Shown: positions 23,492 through 36,176 of the stretch, in pieces
Layout: every line of letters starts with the position of its first letter
Numbering within the stretch: the first letter of the stretch is position 1
Source: Druceiella hillmani
Lineage: Eukaryota; Arthropoda; Insecta; Lepidoptera; Hepialidae
Direction: 5' to 3'
Length of the DNA stretch: 64,000 nt
NCBI GenBank assembly: GCA_039881145.1
Contig: JAYKKI010000067.1
Span: 2,118,001-2,182,000, forward strand
The notes under the pieces: generated by a model
What the model was told of the DNA's origin: nothing
Database searches by the model: none
What the model saw: only the letters and a program-made list of their open reading frames with translations
Position numbers and translations under genes: made by a program

Positions 23492-24399
23492 AGGCAATTA
23501 TATTTTTCTTTTAGTACTATTTATCTAAGTATGTTGTTTTTTGTCTAAATATATAATACATTAACATTGATTGTTTTTTTTGATCGTATATACTTGCAGG
23601 GATGCTAAATCTATTGTCGCTGATACACTCGTTGCTGCCAGATGAGAGCGAATTTTTTCAAATAATTTAATTACATCTTGAAATTTAAAATAATTATACC
23701 ATCTCTATTAAGTGAATCTACACCGTGTTAGGAAAATATGTTAATGAATATTCAGGCAAGCTGGTTGTTTTTGAACTCCCACTGTAATAAGAAAATTAAT
23801 TAGTTTATGAAATTCATCTTACAGCTAGTAAAAGGAAAAATTCTGTATAGTTTCCTGCCGTATTGAACTTCTCAACCACCTGATAGCGGTCGCACCGGAG
23901 TGTGATTTGTTTATAATGAGTGAAAGTTATTTGTTTGAATGTGTCGTTGTTATCTTTTATTGATCCTGTTTATTTTTTATTCACGTTTAATTTGAAAGTT
24001 TAAACTTTATTAAACCACTAATTTTTTATTGTTGCGAATAAGTTACCTCCAAATTATTGATAAATGTGTGCGTGTAAATAAATAAAAATATGAATATCGT
24101 TTTTTACCCACAGTTTTGAAACGAAACGGCTTTCGCCGCTAAAATGTGATTTTGTCACTCAGATCAACAACTCGGATCGTGAGCATATTGGTTAGTATAA
24201 TATGCATATTTATTTCAGTTTCCCTTATAATTTCAGTTGCAGGCAAACGTGTACTTACTTTTTGCATTAATATTATGTAGATAATTAGCATTCAAGTGTT
24301 CGATAATACCAGCGCATTGCATGGACATTTTAATACAATGGTAATATAAATCTGGCTTCGATATGTTCTTATTTTTAATGCTCAGTGTTCCTCTTTCAG
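23492..24399. other. AT-rich DNA, no feature seen
   Basis: Small less AT-rich patches at about 23880 and 24125-24185 hold no frame of note. Confidence 0.4.
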
Positions 24400-24740
24400 C
24401 TGTTTTACTCAGAAACTATTCGACGCAGAAACTTAAAATTGGCCACAGTCAAAAGACATCTTAACCCACGTACACTTTATGGCTCAAAAATGTTTACATA
24501 GAAACTTTAATTACATTTTTTTTAAATTTCTTACGTCGTATGGGATGTCAATTAGAAGAGCTAGTTATAAAGAAAATATTATCAACATTTACATTCAAAT
24601 AATTGTAGATATACTTTTTAAAACTTTTGCAATATTATACCCATAAATGGTTCGATGCATTAACTTAAAATTTAGGTAAATATATTTCAAAAGTTATCCA
24701 AATATACATTTCAAAGCGGAAAATTGAAGAAATATATATT
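24400..24740 (+). repeat. Second copy of the 19.4-20.1 kb dispersed repeat
   Basis: Shares with that copy the phrases CAGAAACTATTCGACGCAGA (compare AAACTGCTTGACATAGGA), AACTTAAAATT-GGC, and TCGTATGGGATGTCAATTAG followed by AGAGCTAGTTATAAAGAAAA. Similarity is by eye and diverged. Confidence 0.33.
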
Positions 24741-27284
24741 TTATTATACATAGCGATCGTTAAAAAGATTCAAAATTACTTTTTGATAATTTTATATGAG
24801 ATAATTCCAGAGATATTGTTGAAAATATGCACACAAAATATATACCGCTACTATAGAAATTTTGAAAAAAGGTATTAATAGAAGTATGTCTAAACTTTCC
24901 AGCGAACTGTAGCAATAATTATAAATCTTATAGTTTTTTTGGGAAACGAACGTCATTTGTAAGACTCTAGAACATATACTAGGCAATATATTTATAAAAT
25001 GAATAATAATATTAATGTTCAGGTCCACAGGTTACAGGTCCGGATTGAATATGCCGTTCTTTGATTTATAGCGATATTGTTACAAAATATATTGCTGGGT
25101 ACATAGAAATTTAACTAAATATTTAAATAATATCGTGGTTTTGATGCTCTTACTTTGACTCATTTTTACATAGCTTATTAATGTTGGAAACAGTTCCACC
25201 ACTGGTGTTGCAGGGTTAATTTTTATAACTAAAATTGTTGTCAATGTACGCGGCGTCTCCATTCAACAGGTTTAATTGGCTTCAAAAAGAATTTTATCTT
25301 CGGTAATAGAAAGAAAGAATGGGTTTTAAATAAATTACTTTTAATTTGACTATAGTTTTACAAAAAAAAGAAAAAGAATTGTAATAAAAATAAATATTAT
25401 TCATTTTTCTGAATTTTAAATTCTATATAGAAAAGAAAGTACCAAAATATTTAGAATGTTTCTATTTTGTTACCTCATTTGTTTTTTTTAATAAGAGGAT
25501 ATTAACATATAAGGACAACCCTGAATGAATAAAATATATATAGTATATACCCTAAATGAAAAATGAAAAAAAATATTAATCCAACCAGAAATGGTTAGAT
25601 AAAAATTATTTTATGGTCCACCAGTTTTTTGGTTTTGTGTTGAATTAAATGCTAGATAAATCGATTATCTTCTTTGTTTTATATTACAAGAACATTAAAA
25701 TGATATGATTTAATATATAAACAAACCAATTATAATCTCTGCCTTCGATCAAAATCTTTATAAACGGGAAAGTTTCGCTTAATGCTAAAAATAGCTAGTA
25801 TAACGGCTTATTAATTATAAAACTTTGTTGATAACTAACCTAAAATTTATATTACTTTATATAAATATAACAAATTTATGGTCAAAAAGGTTAGACCATA
25901 ACATTTAATTTAAAGAAATTACCTGGAAAAAAAAGGCAAGTAAAAAAAGTTTAGTTAATAATATGAACATATTCTACTACATATTACAAAAAGTACATAG
26001 ATAATACTGAAGCGCCCTTGCGACTAACCAAAGTTAACTTTGCAACCTGGCAATATCGATAAATTCAAATAAAGTAATATTAAATAACATGTAATAGCAG
26101 CTAATATAAATTACTATTACTGATATGAATTTCACAAGTTTGTGAGGATAGCTTAAATCAATGATTGATGAAAGTTCGTGGAACTCGTTAGCACGGCGAA
26201 GCTTATATTGGCGTAAGCTTTAGTTGTAATGGTACGCCAAGAAGCTTTTATTTGTTACATTTGGGTTGTGATTTATTTTTATTGAGAATACGTTAGGGTA
26301 TTTTGTGCAGTTTTTAATCTGTTTTTTCCTTGTGTGTTGCAAATATTCATGTAAATTGCACGAGTTCTTCGATTTAATTATTACGCCGCCTCATACTTTC
26401 AATTTATTGGCCTGGCGAATCAATTTGTAACCCTGGATTCTTTTTTATTATTAAAGTACAGTATTTCCGAACTTTTCCCTTGGGATATTGCAAACCCATT
26501 AAATTTGTGTCAACAAAAAGATTTTATTTGAGTCACCATTCATAGAAAAGATACAATATTATAAAGTATTGTTCTGTACGTCCTACACCGTTACTTGCAT
26601 CGTATCAGGTTCGTTAGGATAACGATTGCACCTTTTAGCAATTGTATTAAAATTAATATAATAAACCCACCTAACATGCATTCCACAAGTCCACCCATAA
26701 ACTGTCTAAAGACAATATAACTATAGCAACGACATGTTTTCTATCATAACTTCATAAGTTTTATTGCAAAGCAGTGTGTAAGTTTGAGATTATTAAATTT
26801 AATAGTCCCTAGTAAGCATCTGTTGTCCGATAAAGTTGACACAGAAAAAGTTTTTGGTTTATCAATGAGTCAGAAAAAGGAAACATAAATGTTACAACAA
26901 CAATTATGTACATCGTATCACGTTCTTACACTCTCATCTTGGAAGTAATTGTGGAGCAGTTTGAGAAAGTGTTTTTGGAGAAAAATTGATTTCCAAACTA
27001 AGCAGGTGGTTTTTAATTTTAAAGTCGTTTTTTCAAGAATTTTCATAAATTTGATGCCAAAATATAATATTTATAGTAAATTTCACTCCTTAATTTTTTA
27101 AGTTAAAATTATCCCTCATTTACCTTCCTTCTAATAAACCATTTCTTTAATCCGCGATATCAAGATGCTCAGTTGCAGAAAAAAACGAGTTCAGATGTCA
27201 GCAAGTAACTGAACTGATTGTATTAGGACATTAATTAAACACCCATAACAAACAAAATTACTGTAATCGTCAGTCATTCAATCA
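24741..27284. other. AT-rich DNA, no supported gene
   Basis: Minus frames at 24792-25028 (78 codons) and 25080-25262 (60 codons) lack any domain. A patch at 26165-26250 (GGCGAAGC, GGCGTAAGC, TACGCCAAGAAGC) is less AT-rich but not interpretable. Confidence 0.4.
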
Positions 27285-27350
27285 ATCCCCTCCCCAACCA
27301 CTCTCTCCTTCCCTCTATCACTCTTTTCACACTCTTCTTCTTCCTCATAT
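27285..27350. repeat. Pyrimidine-rich tract
   Basis: Roughly 60 bases of C and T with few purines on the plus strand (CTCTCTCCTTCCCTCTATCA and similar). Simple-sequence region with no evident splice role. Confidence 0.75.
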
Positions 27351-28194
27351 CTCAAAATAATATGATACTTTAAAATATAAACAAGAGCCTTTCATGGCGA
27401 GACTAAATTGCAAGCCTGTAAACGAATCTATAATAATTTAACAGTACATAAATTGCTTGCTAACTGACTGAAAGTCATCGAACTTTGAATTGTATACATT
27501 ACTGATTTGTTACATTTTGTTAATAATAAAGTGACTAAACTTATTTCTATTTCACTCTCTCTCAAACCAATTGTTAAATGTGGACTTTTAAACAACGTTA
27601 CTTGTTGACGTCAATTTATGAACTATATGCCAATCTGGGCCAGTGAATATATATTAAAGTGGGATTAAAAATAGTCGTTTTTTTTTCAATCAAATGCATT
27701 TATATAAGAAATATTTGATAGTTCTAAGTACAGATATTCATAATCGAATATTAGATATCGTAACTTGGGTGATTCTTAACATATTCAATATTTCTGCGAC
27801 AACTGTTAGCTTCTACAGAGTAGATAAACGTTTATGTTGTTGTTTAAATAATTTTTTCCTTATTTCTATTACATTTCATTATTTTTACTCAAATTATCGA
27901 ACTTACATTTCATTCACGTCCGATAAGTTATTTATTTTTGAGCACATACAGTCTTAAAATAAGTTCAGTTTGGCTTCAAAGTTCTAGTCAATTAGATTTC
28001 AACTAGATTTTCAAAATTCGCTATCGTAAACATATATTAATGGACGGACGGAGTGATGACAGTTATGAGAGCCCGAGATTTAGCTATGGAATGATAAATA
28101 GCTATATTAAAAGAATTATTTTATCATTAATTTAGAAATCATCTCGAGTTGTAAAGTGTCATATCTGAAGTGGAACTTACTATCGATGTTTCAA
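27351..28194. other. AT-rich DNA with a possible dispersed-repeat scrap
   Basis: ATGGACGGACGGAGTGATGA at about 28039 resembles the 3' module of the repeat at 21.7 kb. The 87-codon frame at 27694 is AT-rich without a domain. Confidence 0.35.
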
Positions 28195-28600
28195 TTATTA
28201 TTTGTCTATGTCTAAATCACGTTAATTTGTAACGATATTATTATTTACAATATTAATTTACAACTTTATTTACAAATTACTTATTATTTTTTACACATTT
28301 ATTTACAAACTACTTATTATTTTTTACACATTTATTTACAAACTACTTTTTTACACATTTATTTACAAATTATTTTACACATTTATTTACAAATTATTTT
28401 ACACATTTATTTACAATTTACCGGTTATTATTTTTTACACATTTATTTACAAATTACCGGTTATTTTTTACACATTTATTTACAAATTACCGGTTATTAT
28501 TTGTTAACCCGTTAATATTTGCCTACATCTAAATCACGTTAATTTGTAACGATATTATTATTTATAATATTAATTAACACATTTATTTACAAATTATAAC
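28195..28600. repeat. Minisatellite with duplicated flank
   Basis: The core ACACATTTATTTACAAA occurs seven times between about 28290 and 28485, and once more at 28577. Spacers vary in length (about 23-38 base period), and some contain TTACCGGTTATTATTTTT. The left flank (TCTAAATCACGTTAATTTGT at 28211) is repeated almost unchanged at 28528, about 317 bases away. The array is therefore nested in a larger direct duplication. Confidence 0.95.
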
Positions 28601-30320
28601 ACGAAACTGAATTATTTTATAATATTTCAGTCAACGGGCTTATTTAATTATAAAAGTTTATTCTAACAAACATAAAAAAATTAATATCACTTTAAGATTT
28701 ACATTCTGAAATTATATATTATTATCGATAAACGTCATAAATGGCCATATAGAATTAAAATTCGATTCTCTTAAAGTGGTGTATCGCAATGTTTTCTAAA
28801 AACAGCTTTGATTTTAACCTTTTTGAAAATAAGATTGACATTTGGAAGAATATCTAATAGTAAAAAAGTAAGTAATATAAAGTTAATACATGAAACATGG
28901 TTTCTATATTAACACAGATATTTAAACATACTGGCAGAATATGCCAAGAAATACTGGCTTCTTCGAATCGCCTTCGGTCCAGAGCACTGTGTAATAGCTT
29001 ATATAACTAATCACGAATATTGAAATTTCAATATGGTGATAATGTGAGATGTGTATTATATTTTATTGATATATAAATTCATGTCATGTAATATTCTGTT
29101 TTACAATAACTCTAAAATATAGGGCATTTGCTAATATAGAATTGTTTAGCAACAACGCACCAGATATTTCAGGTTATTGCCAATTTTTTTACACGTGTAC
29201 AGCTTTTGAAAGGGAACGTGTAATAAATAACTTCTAAACGTGTAAAGTTTCTTCGGCAACAATGATTAACGTAATATAAGCGAAAGTTTTAAAATGTATA
29301 AGCAAGCGAATACTACAAACTAAGGTCGAACTATTTTTATTCAAATGAGCAAACTTTGTGAAAATAAGGTTAACGAAGCTGGTGCGTCAAAAAATATATT
29401 CTCACGTCTACATGTGTCAAGTTTACCAACAATATTACAAAAAATATGAAATATTTTACCATATTCTCTCACTTAGTATGTACATGTTTTGGAAAATTTT
29501 ATATTAATTTGTGTATTTATTAGTAAATGAAACGCGTGCACAAAATAGTCTCGTGTGTTATAAATAATGAAAGACGACGCTTGGGAAATGTACATACTCC
29601 CGCCTATTGTTGAAATATTGTCTCTTACAAAAGGCACTTTACTTTTAAAAAAGAAGTTTCACGTCAATACCCAGCTATTTTTACTCGATCTTCACAGAAT
29701 TTATTTTGATTTGTCATAAAATATTATACAACTTTTTTATCCCACATATTCATGTTGAAAATTAATGGCGCTTACTTTTTAATCAAAAATCGAAATGCCC
29801 ATTGCTTTAATATATAAATGATATACAAATAAGTATGAATGTCTGTGGATTGTTAAAAATAATACTTCTTTAAAAAAATTATCAATTTAAAACATAAAAT
29901 CTAACTAGAATTATAATATTCCGTATTTCAAGTAATAATCAAACTCTTTCCAAAAAATATCGAATTAGCAGAAAAGTAATATAGACTTCAAAATGATATT
30001 ACTGGCGCGTAAGAAGTCAAAATACAAAAAAATTAGTGTCGTGAGTAAATAATTAAAAAGAAGACCATAGTCAATATATCATAACTATAATATTATTTCT
30101 GATGCTATATTTAAAAATATAATGAAAACTGAAAAAAAAATAAATTTTCTTCTTACTATTCTAATAATTTCTTTTACACTATGTTTAATTTATACGTTTT
30201 ACAAAGACTTGAAATTATCAAAAAACCTATTATTAATACAAAAACCTAAGCTTACCTTATTTCAAATGAAATCATCCAAAAAAAATATTCCAATCCTAAA
30301 AAAATATTGATATTGACAAT
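28601..30320. other. AT-rich DNA, no feature seen
   Basis: The 62-codon frame at 30122 is Lys/Leu-rich AT noise. Nothing else is supported. Confidence 0.4.
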
Positions 30321-30369
30321 CAAATGAAATAATCTGCAAGTAAATCATTGAAATAATCTGCAAGTAAAT
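30321..30369. repeat. Tandem duplication of about 22 bases
   Basis: TGAAATAATCTGCAAGTAAAT occurs at about 30323 and 30349. Confidence 0.95.
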
Positions 30370-30537
30370 ATTATTTCCAAAAAGAAAAAATATTATGCTT
30401 GGAAGAATATATTCATGGATTTGTGCAAGAATTCCTTCAAAACTTTGACTTGTATCTCGGAAACAAAAACATGTCACTGATCTTAATTAAGGTAGACGCA
30501 AAGTTCTACACATTACGTACGTGTATTTATTTAAAAA

Positions 30538-30552
30538 AAAAAATATATATAT

Positions 30553-30623
<71 letters not shown>

Positions 30624-30626
30624 ATA
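30538..30626. repeat. (TA)n microsatellite
   Basis: About 85 bases of TA with two TACATA interruptions. It generates long Tyr/Ile artefact frames on both strands. Confidence 0.97.
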
Positions 30627-31967
30627 TTAGTACATAGTTCTGTGTACAAATATTTAGTATGTAAGATATTTGTACGCATCGCAGTAAATAAAACAGATGA
30701 CTTACATACGTATAAAACATACTTAAAATTAAATAACAAAGAAAATATACCCATCCACTAATCAATCACTGAAACATTTGTGAATTAGATAAAATGTTTT
30801 TCTTCAACTTTGAAAGAGTTTTCATCAATAACAAGGTGCATATTAGGTTGAGTTATGAATTTTTTTTTTCATTTTAAGTACACAGTTCTACTAAAATATC
30901 AGTTTAATCGTTCATTTTCCTTTTATAACTAATTTAAAATGATAATCCAATGAGAGTGTTCACGATGTCAATATGTATTTAGTGAAAATGTAATTTTAAA
31001 TCATTAAGCTTTCCATGTTTTTCAGTTAAAGTAAAATTTGATTAAAGATTTTTCACAAAGCTGCTAATACTTGTTTCATCAGGAAAATATATTTAAATTC
31101 ACAAAGGTCACATGCTTAGGTTTTTTTGCGGAAAACATATGTTAATTGGACATATAAAAGTACATTATACATATACAGGTGTCCCAAAATAGCGTCAAAA
31201 GAAGTATGGAGTTAAAAATGCTCAACGCCTACCCGATATACATTTTTTATAGGTTCTGGAAAAAGTTATGAGAACTTTTTTCTATAATTGTATCAAAAAT
31301 CTAGTGCTCCGAATATCTCGTTTATTATATTTTATGGCGCTATGTTAGAATATATATAAATAAATATTTTTATTCCACGACAGGCCAGTTGGTTAACTAA
31401 TTTATTAAAAAAAATCAAGTTTTTATCATAATTACTGACGTCATAAAGAAACATTTTGTCATCAATCTATAAATTTGACAAAACAAAACATAAAAAATTT
31501 ATAACTTAGAAACTATCCAAAATCTCTAAACATACACAGGTCCTTCGAACAGATTATGCTTCCGCTGGATTATGCTTCTGCTGGACATGCTTAAATTTAT
31601 TTCAGAGATTAAAAAAATATATTTCATTACGAGTGTCTCCCATTTTATCGTGTTGTAACATAAAGTTGTATAGTAACATATTACAAAGTAAATATAATTA
31701 AGATAAGTTTTAATATTAAAGTTTTTATTAATCCACTACTAAACTGACCAAACCAGCATTCAAACTATATCACGGGCTATATTCCAACGATGAAATAAAC
31801 ATGGGAATAAAAAATTCATATTTTTACATTAAATTTGCCAATCATCGAATTCCATTTTAATTATAAAAAAGAACCATCAATAAAAACATTAATCTCATAA
31901 TTCAGAACACTATAAATTTCCTCACGTTTTGAAAATTAATTTTTTTTTAATTTAAGTTTTCAATATT
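30627..31967. other. AT-rich DNA with a CAGGTGTCCCAAAA motif
   Basis: TACAGGTGTCCCAAAATAGC at about 31177 resembles the 'acagggtgtcccaaaa' motif common at ends of short insect repeats. The next ~150 bases (to the GGCGCTATG near 31340) may be a decayed copy. A direct repeat GGATTATGCTTCTGCTGGA and its near copy lies at about 31552-31585. Confidence 0.3.
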
Positions 31968-32389
<422 letters not shown>

Positions 32390-32424
32390 AAAATGATTGA
32401 ACAAATCGATTGTTCAATCATTTT
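32390..32424. repeat. Perfect 14-bp hairpin
   Basis: AAAATGATTGAACA (32390-32403) and its exact complement (32411-32424) flank a 7-base centre AATCGAT. Confidence 0.95.
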
Positions 32425-32661
32425 CTCGTCTCCAAACTGGATTATTCCATACCATTTTCTTTTATATACTCTTATCAATGATATTCTTGAGAATATTTAA
32501 ATGTCTAACGAAATAATAGATTGTGGGGTAAGCCTATATTTCTATATGTTTTCAAGCCGTATTGAAGAATTTATACCTCTGTTTAAAAATTATTAATATT
32601 TTTGTAAAACAACTGAATGATTCTTGACTTATTTAATGTTGAAGATCTCAAACAAAAAGCG

Positions 32662-32721
32662 CTCGATGACATTAAGAGTTGCTTAACATCGATGACATTA
32701 AGCAAGACTTAATGTCATCGA
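32662..32721. repeat. Direct and inverted copies of one 14-base word
   Basis: TCGATGACATTAAG occurs at 32663 and 32689, and its reverse complement CTTAATGTCATCGA at 32708. Two direct copies and one inverted copy fall within 60 bases. Confidence 0.95.
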
Positions 32722-33718
32722 ATAGAAAAAGAAAGCATAGTAATTGACCTACGGATTATACACCATCTGTTATAGACAATGAGGATCGTATAAAAATGGG
32801 CGACGTTTTAAGCCATATAATAAGTATGATAATTGTACTTTAACATTTTTTATGCATTTATTAACTCAAGATTCAATGGAAAAGTTAAGAATAAATAATT
32901 ACGTAAACATAGCTATTCCCACGTATGCTTTACATATTATTATATTTAATCTGTATATAAAGCTCATCAAAGTCGTTATAATTTATGTTTCTACCCAAAT
33001 TAATTTGAACGTAAGTATTAAAGTAAAGTTATACATATGTATTAAACATAAATACAGTTTTACTTCATTAAAAAATTTAGCGAATAAGTTTTAAGATGAT
33101 AACGGAATAATTTTCTAAAAAAATTCACACAAGAAATTTCCTAAAAATTAGAAATAGTCTTTTATCCTTGGATGTCCTGTCATGACTTGTTCTGTTCAAT
33201 TCCAGATTTTAGGGTCAAAAGCGTCAAATGTTTTCACGGTTTACACTTGGTTACCTGTGTCATTATTATTTCAATTTTCTGAAAATATTTTTTTTCCTTA
33301 CCAGCTAGCCCCACACATTAGCTGTAAGTAAGGAATTTTCTAACAGGCATTGTCACATTAATATCAAAATTACAATCATTAAGTCCTTTTAATATATGAC
33401 ACCAGCTCTAACATTAAATATGTGATTTAATTTTAAAATATTTTCCTTTTTGCTGGAGTATAGGGCTCCTTTATTATGAATATTCAACAGATATCCAAAA
33501 TCAACAAAGTCTATTCGCATTTATATAAGTCTAAATCTCTATTAAAAGCTCTGTAATTCCATTCCACTTCGACGCCCTTACGTGTTTAGTAATATGCAAT
33601 GGAAAATTGGGGTCGCATCTAAACCGGATTAGCATTTGATGAGATTGATTTCAATTAATTGAAGACTATTAAGTTCTATTTAAATGGTCGATTCGGTTTT
33701 TATTTGACATTATTTAGT
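32722..33718. other. AT-rich DNA, no supported gene
   Basis: The 80-codon frame at 32852-33094 is Ile/Lys-rich with no domain. Confidence 0.4.
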
Positions 33719-34010
33719 AAATAAATAAATTGTGCAAAATGGAAAGAGAGAAAAGCAGAATGTTGTGCAAGGGGGAATGTGGAAGAAGGATCTGTAGCAA
33801 ATGAGTGAAAATCCGAAATGAGTGAAAATAAAAAGAAGTCAAGGAAGTGGAAGGAATAAGAGGGTGAAAAGAAAGAAAAGAATTGATAAGAAAGATGAAA
33901 GAGAGGGAAACGAGGACAAGGTGTCATAAAATTAAGTTGATAGAAGGAAGTGAGTATAAGTCAGGTATTGTGGAGAGGAGGGAAAGAGAGAGAGAGAGAA
34001 GACATGCAGA
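33719..34010 (+). repeat. Purine-rich (GA) strand-asymmetric tract
   Basis: About 290 bases in which the plus strand is dominated by A and G (GGAAAGAGAG, GGAAGTGGAAGGAATAAGAG, GAGAGAGAGAGAGAAGA), with a direct repeat of AAATGAGTGAAAAT at about 33799 and 33819. The minus-strand frames through it are Phe/Ser/Leu-rich artefacts. Confidence 0.8.
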
Positions 34011-34249
34011 TATAAACTAATATTATAAGATATAAACTGATAATAACAAACATAAAGAGAACGAAAAACAATAAATTTAATTTCTAACGCGCATGACGGC
34101 CACCCATCCATTCGCATCCTGTTCAGTATAAATTTCTTTAGTATCAATAATTTCGATCGTTCAGTCCTAGTTTCAATGTATTTTCAAAATTAACGTGATT
34201 TTTTATTTAATGTAACTAGATTTAAACTATAAAGATATTTAATAAAATC
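34011..34249. other. AT-rich DNA, no feature seen
   Basis: GATATAAACTAATATTATAA and GATATAAACTGATAATAACA repeat a short phrase near 34010-34045. Nothing else. Confidence 0.4.
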
Positions 34250-34390
34250 TTCAATATTTAAGAGCTCAATTCTTCAGTTTTACAAATAAAGTTCAATTTT
34301 ACCGATATGAAAATAATTGTTTTATTTTTTGAACTCTGCATTAAATTTTATGCCCAGAAGTTTTGGCGACCAAGCAGCTGGTGTGGGATT
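34250..34390 (+). mobile_element. Possible LTR end with primer-binding-site-like motif
   Basis: AATAAAG near 34286 could be an LTR polyadenylation signal. About 70 bases later comes TTTTGGCGACCAAGCAG (about 34361). TGGCGACC right after an LTR is the classic tRNA-Arg-type primer binding site of many insect BEL/Pao and gypsy elements. No partner LTR or gag frame was found, so this is at best a solo or decayed end. Confidence 0.22.
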
Positions 34391-36102
34391 TGAATTTTAT
34401 TAAAAGTATATTTTTTAAAAATCAAATAAATTAACAAAGCATTAAATCATGGTTTAAAAAATAAGATATCAAAACAAAGGTAAGCCAAGTAAAATGTATT
34501 GCATTCCTACTGTGGACACTCGGTAGTCGAGAGCTGACCATATCTTCCATCACGTAATGCGAGTATTTTAATAAAATCCGAGCAGAAGAACAAAGTTACA
34601 AAATTTTGATATTTCTATTGAAATATCAATGTTTCTCACTATGATGTTTCTATACATATTTTGACACAAATAAACATGGTATTTACAAATTTAATATTAT
34701 ATTTCACAATATAAATAAATACTTCATCCAATAAATTATATGTGTATAAAATCGTAAAGAAGATGTGTTTAATTTTACAAAAATAGAAAGTAATACAAAA
34801 AGCTATTATTTTTTGAATAAAGAAAATCTAACAATTCAGCGATTTACAGTTTGAAAGCGGCAAAAAATAAAATAAAACTTGTGGTCATAGCACCAAATGA
34901 AAAGTTATCGTCATAAATGTGTATGTATTATATTTTTAACATAAAAATATTTGTGAAAAACAAATAAAAACAAAAATAACAACCTAATGAACCACACAAT
35001 TATTTTTTAAGAAAATGTTACATCGATGATAAATGGAAAAGGGAGTGCACTTTGTTTTATCTTCCTGATTCAAAAAGTTCAGCAGAAATAGAATTCACGA
35101 AGTGTTAAGTAAAATATACTGACTTCATAGGAAATACAAGATAAAATACCTATTATCCTGATTAGAACATACTCTTTTAGGGTACATTTTTTTATTTCCT
35201 CTATATTAAACTGTGATTTATATTCTAGAAACACGTTAAACCTATTCCGTATGAACGTTGTCAGTTCCTTCTCAAAAAACTAGAAGATTTAAAATCATAG
35301 CTACCGTTTTCCATTAAACTTTAGGTAAATTTCTAGTAACTCTTTTGTTTTCTTAATTTTCAGTCTAGCAGCATAGAAGAAAGTAGGACGGTAACAAGTT
35401 TTTATTGATGTTTTCAACAATATCTAGAACTATCTTAATTAAAATTTTTATATTTTTTTTTTAGAATTCTCATGGTGTTTTCAATTAATATCATTGGGTA
35501 TCAATTAAAAAAGTACTTATTCTTTCGATTGATAACCCCTGAATGAAACAAAACTATTTCGAATATTTCCGTTACCTTTTCTAAAATATCCATTGCAATA
35601 TTTTGGGCCATTAATTTTGAAGACGTATATAAATCGACATGCTTTATCGTTAAGCCCAATTTTGAATTTCTGTGACGAACAAACAGCCTACGGTGGAAAC
35701 GACTGTGGCAGACAGAAAAACTGACGATGTTATTTCCTTATTGATAAATCATAAAAATATAGTCACACCAATTACGCAATCAAGTCCATCGCCGCTATCA
35801 TATTTGCAGTGAATTGTAGTACAATTTTAAATACGGCAAACTTTTTTCTATTCACCGACATAGGAATATTCAACATAGCATGGTTTAAATGACAAAATTG
35901 CTATACAACATTACTTTCGATTACTAAACCTATATCTACTGCTGAACCAATAAACTATATTTTCAAGAAAAAAATCTCCTTTTTTGTTTAGTTCTGAAGT
36001 TTATAATAAAATTGCCACCTGAAAATTAGCATATTAGAAAAAAAATATTTTCCTCAAAATTGGAGGAGTTAGCCAAAGCTTCTCTTTGAAAATATATTAC
36101 CC
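34391..36102. other. AT-rich DNA, no supported gene
   Basis: A scrap at 35600-35730 (AATTTTGAAGACGTATATAA, ACGACTGTGGCAGACAG) resembles the dispersed repeat at 21.6 kb. No gene. Confidence 0.4.
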
Positions 36103-36176
36103 ATATTTACATATTGCTATTAATAAAATTACCGTGATAAAACACGGTATTTTTATTAATAGCAATATGTAAATAT
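36103..36176. repeat. 34-bp near-perfect hairpin of pre-miRNA size
   Basis: Arms 36103-36136 and 36143-36176 are reverse complements with one mismatch; the loop is ATAAAA. The total length is 74 bases. Such high identity favours recent inverted duplication over a processed microRNA precursor, which usually has bulges. Confidence 0.95.

Noticed and set aside
27285..27350. Pyrimidine tract as a splice acceptor region
   Set aside because: No AG with a following open frame of any length.
30399..30765. Long frames rich in Ile-Tyr through (TA)n tracts (also near 750, 18.7 kb, 32.0 kb, 52.6 kb)
   Set aside because: They are translations of TA repeats: alternating Ile/Tyr in all frames and on both strands.
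33700..33927. 75-codon minus frame rich in Phe and Ser
   Set aside because: It is the complement of the purine-rich tract and low-complexity throughout.
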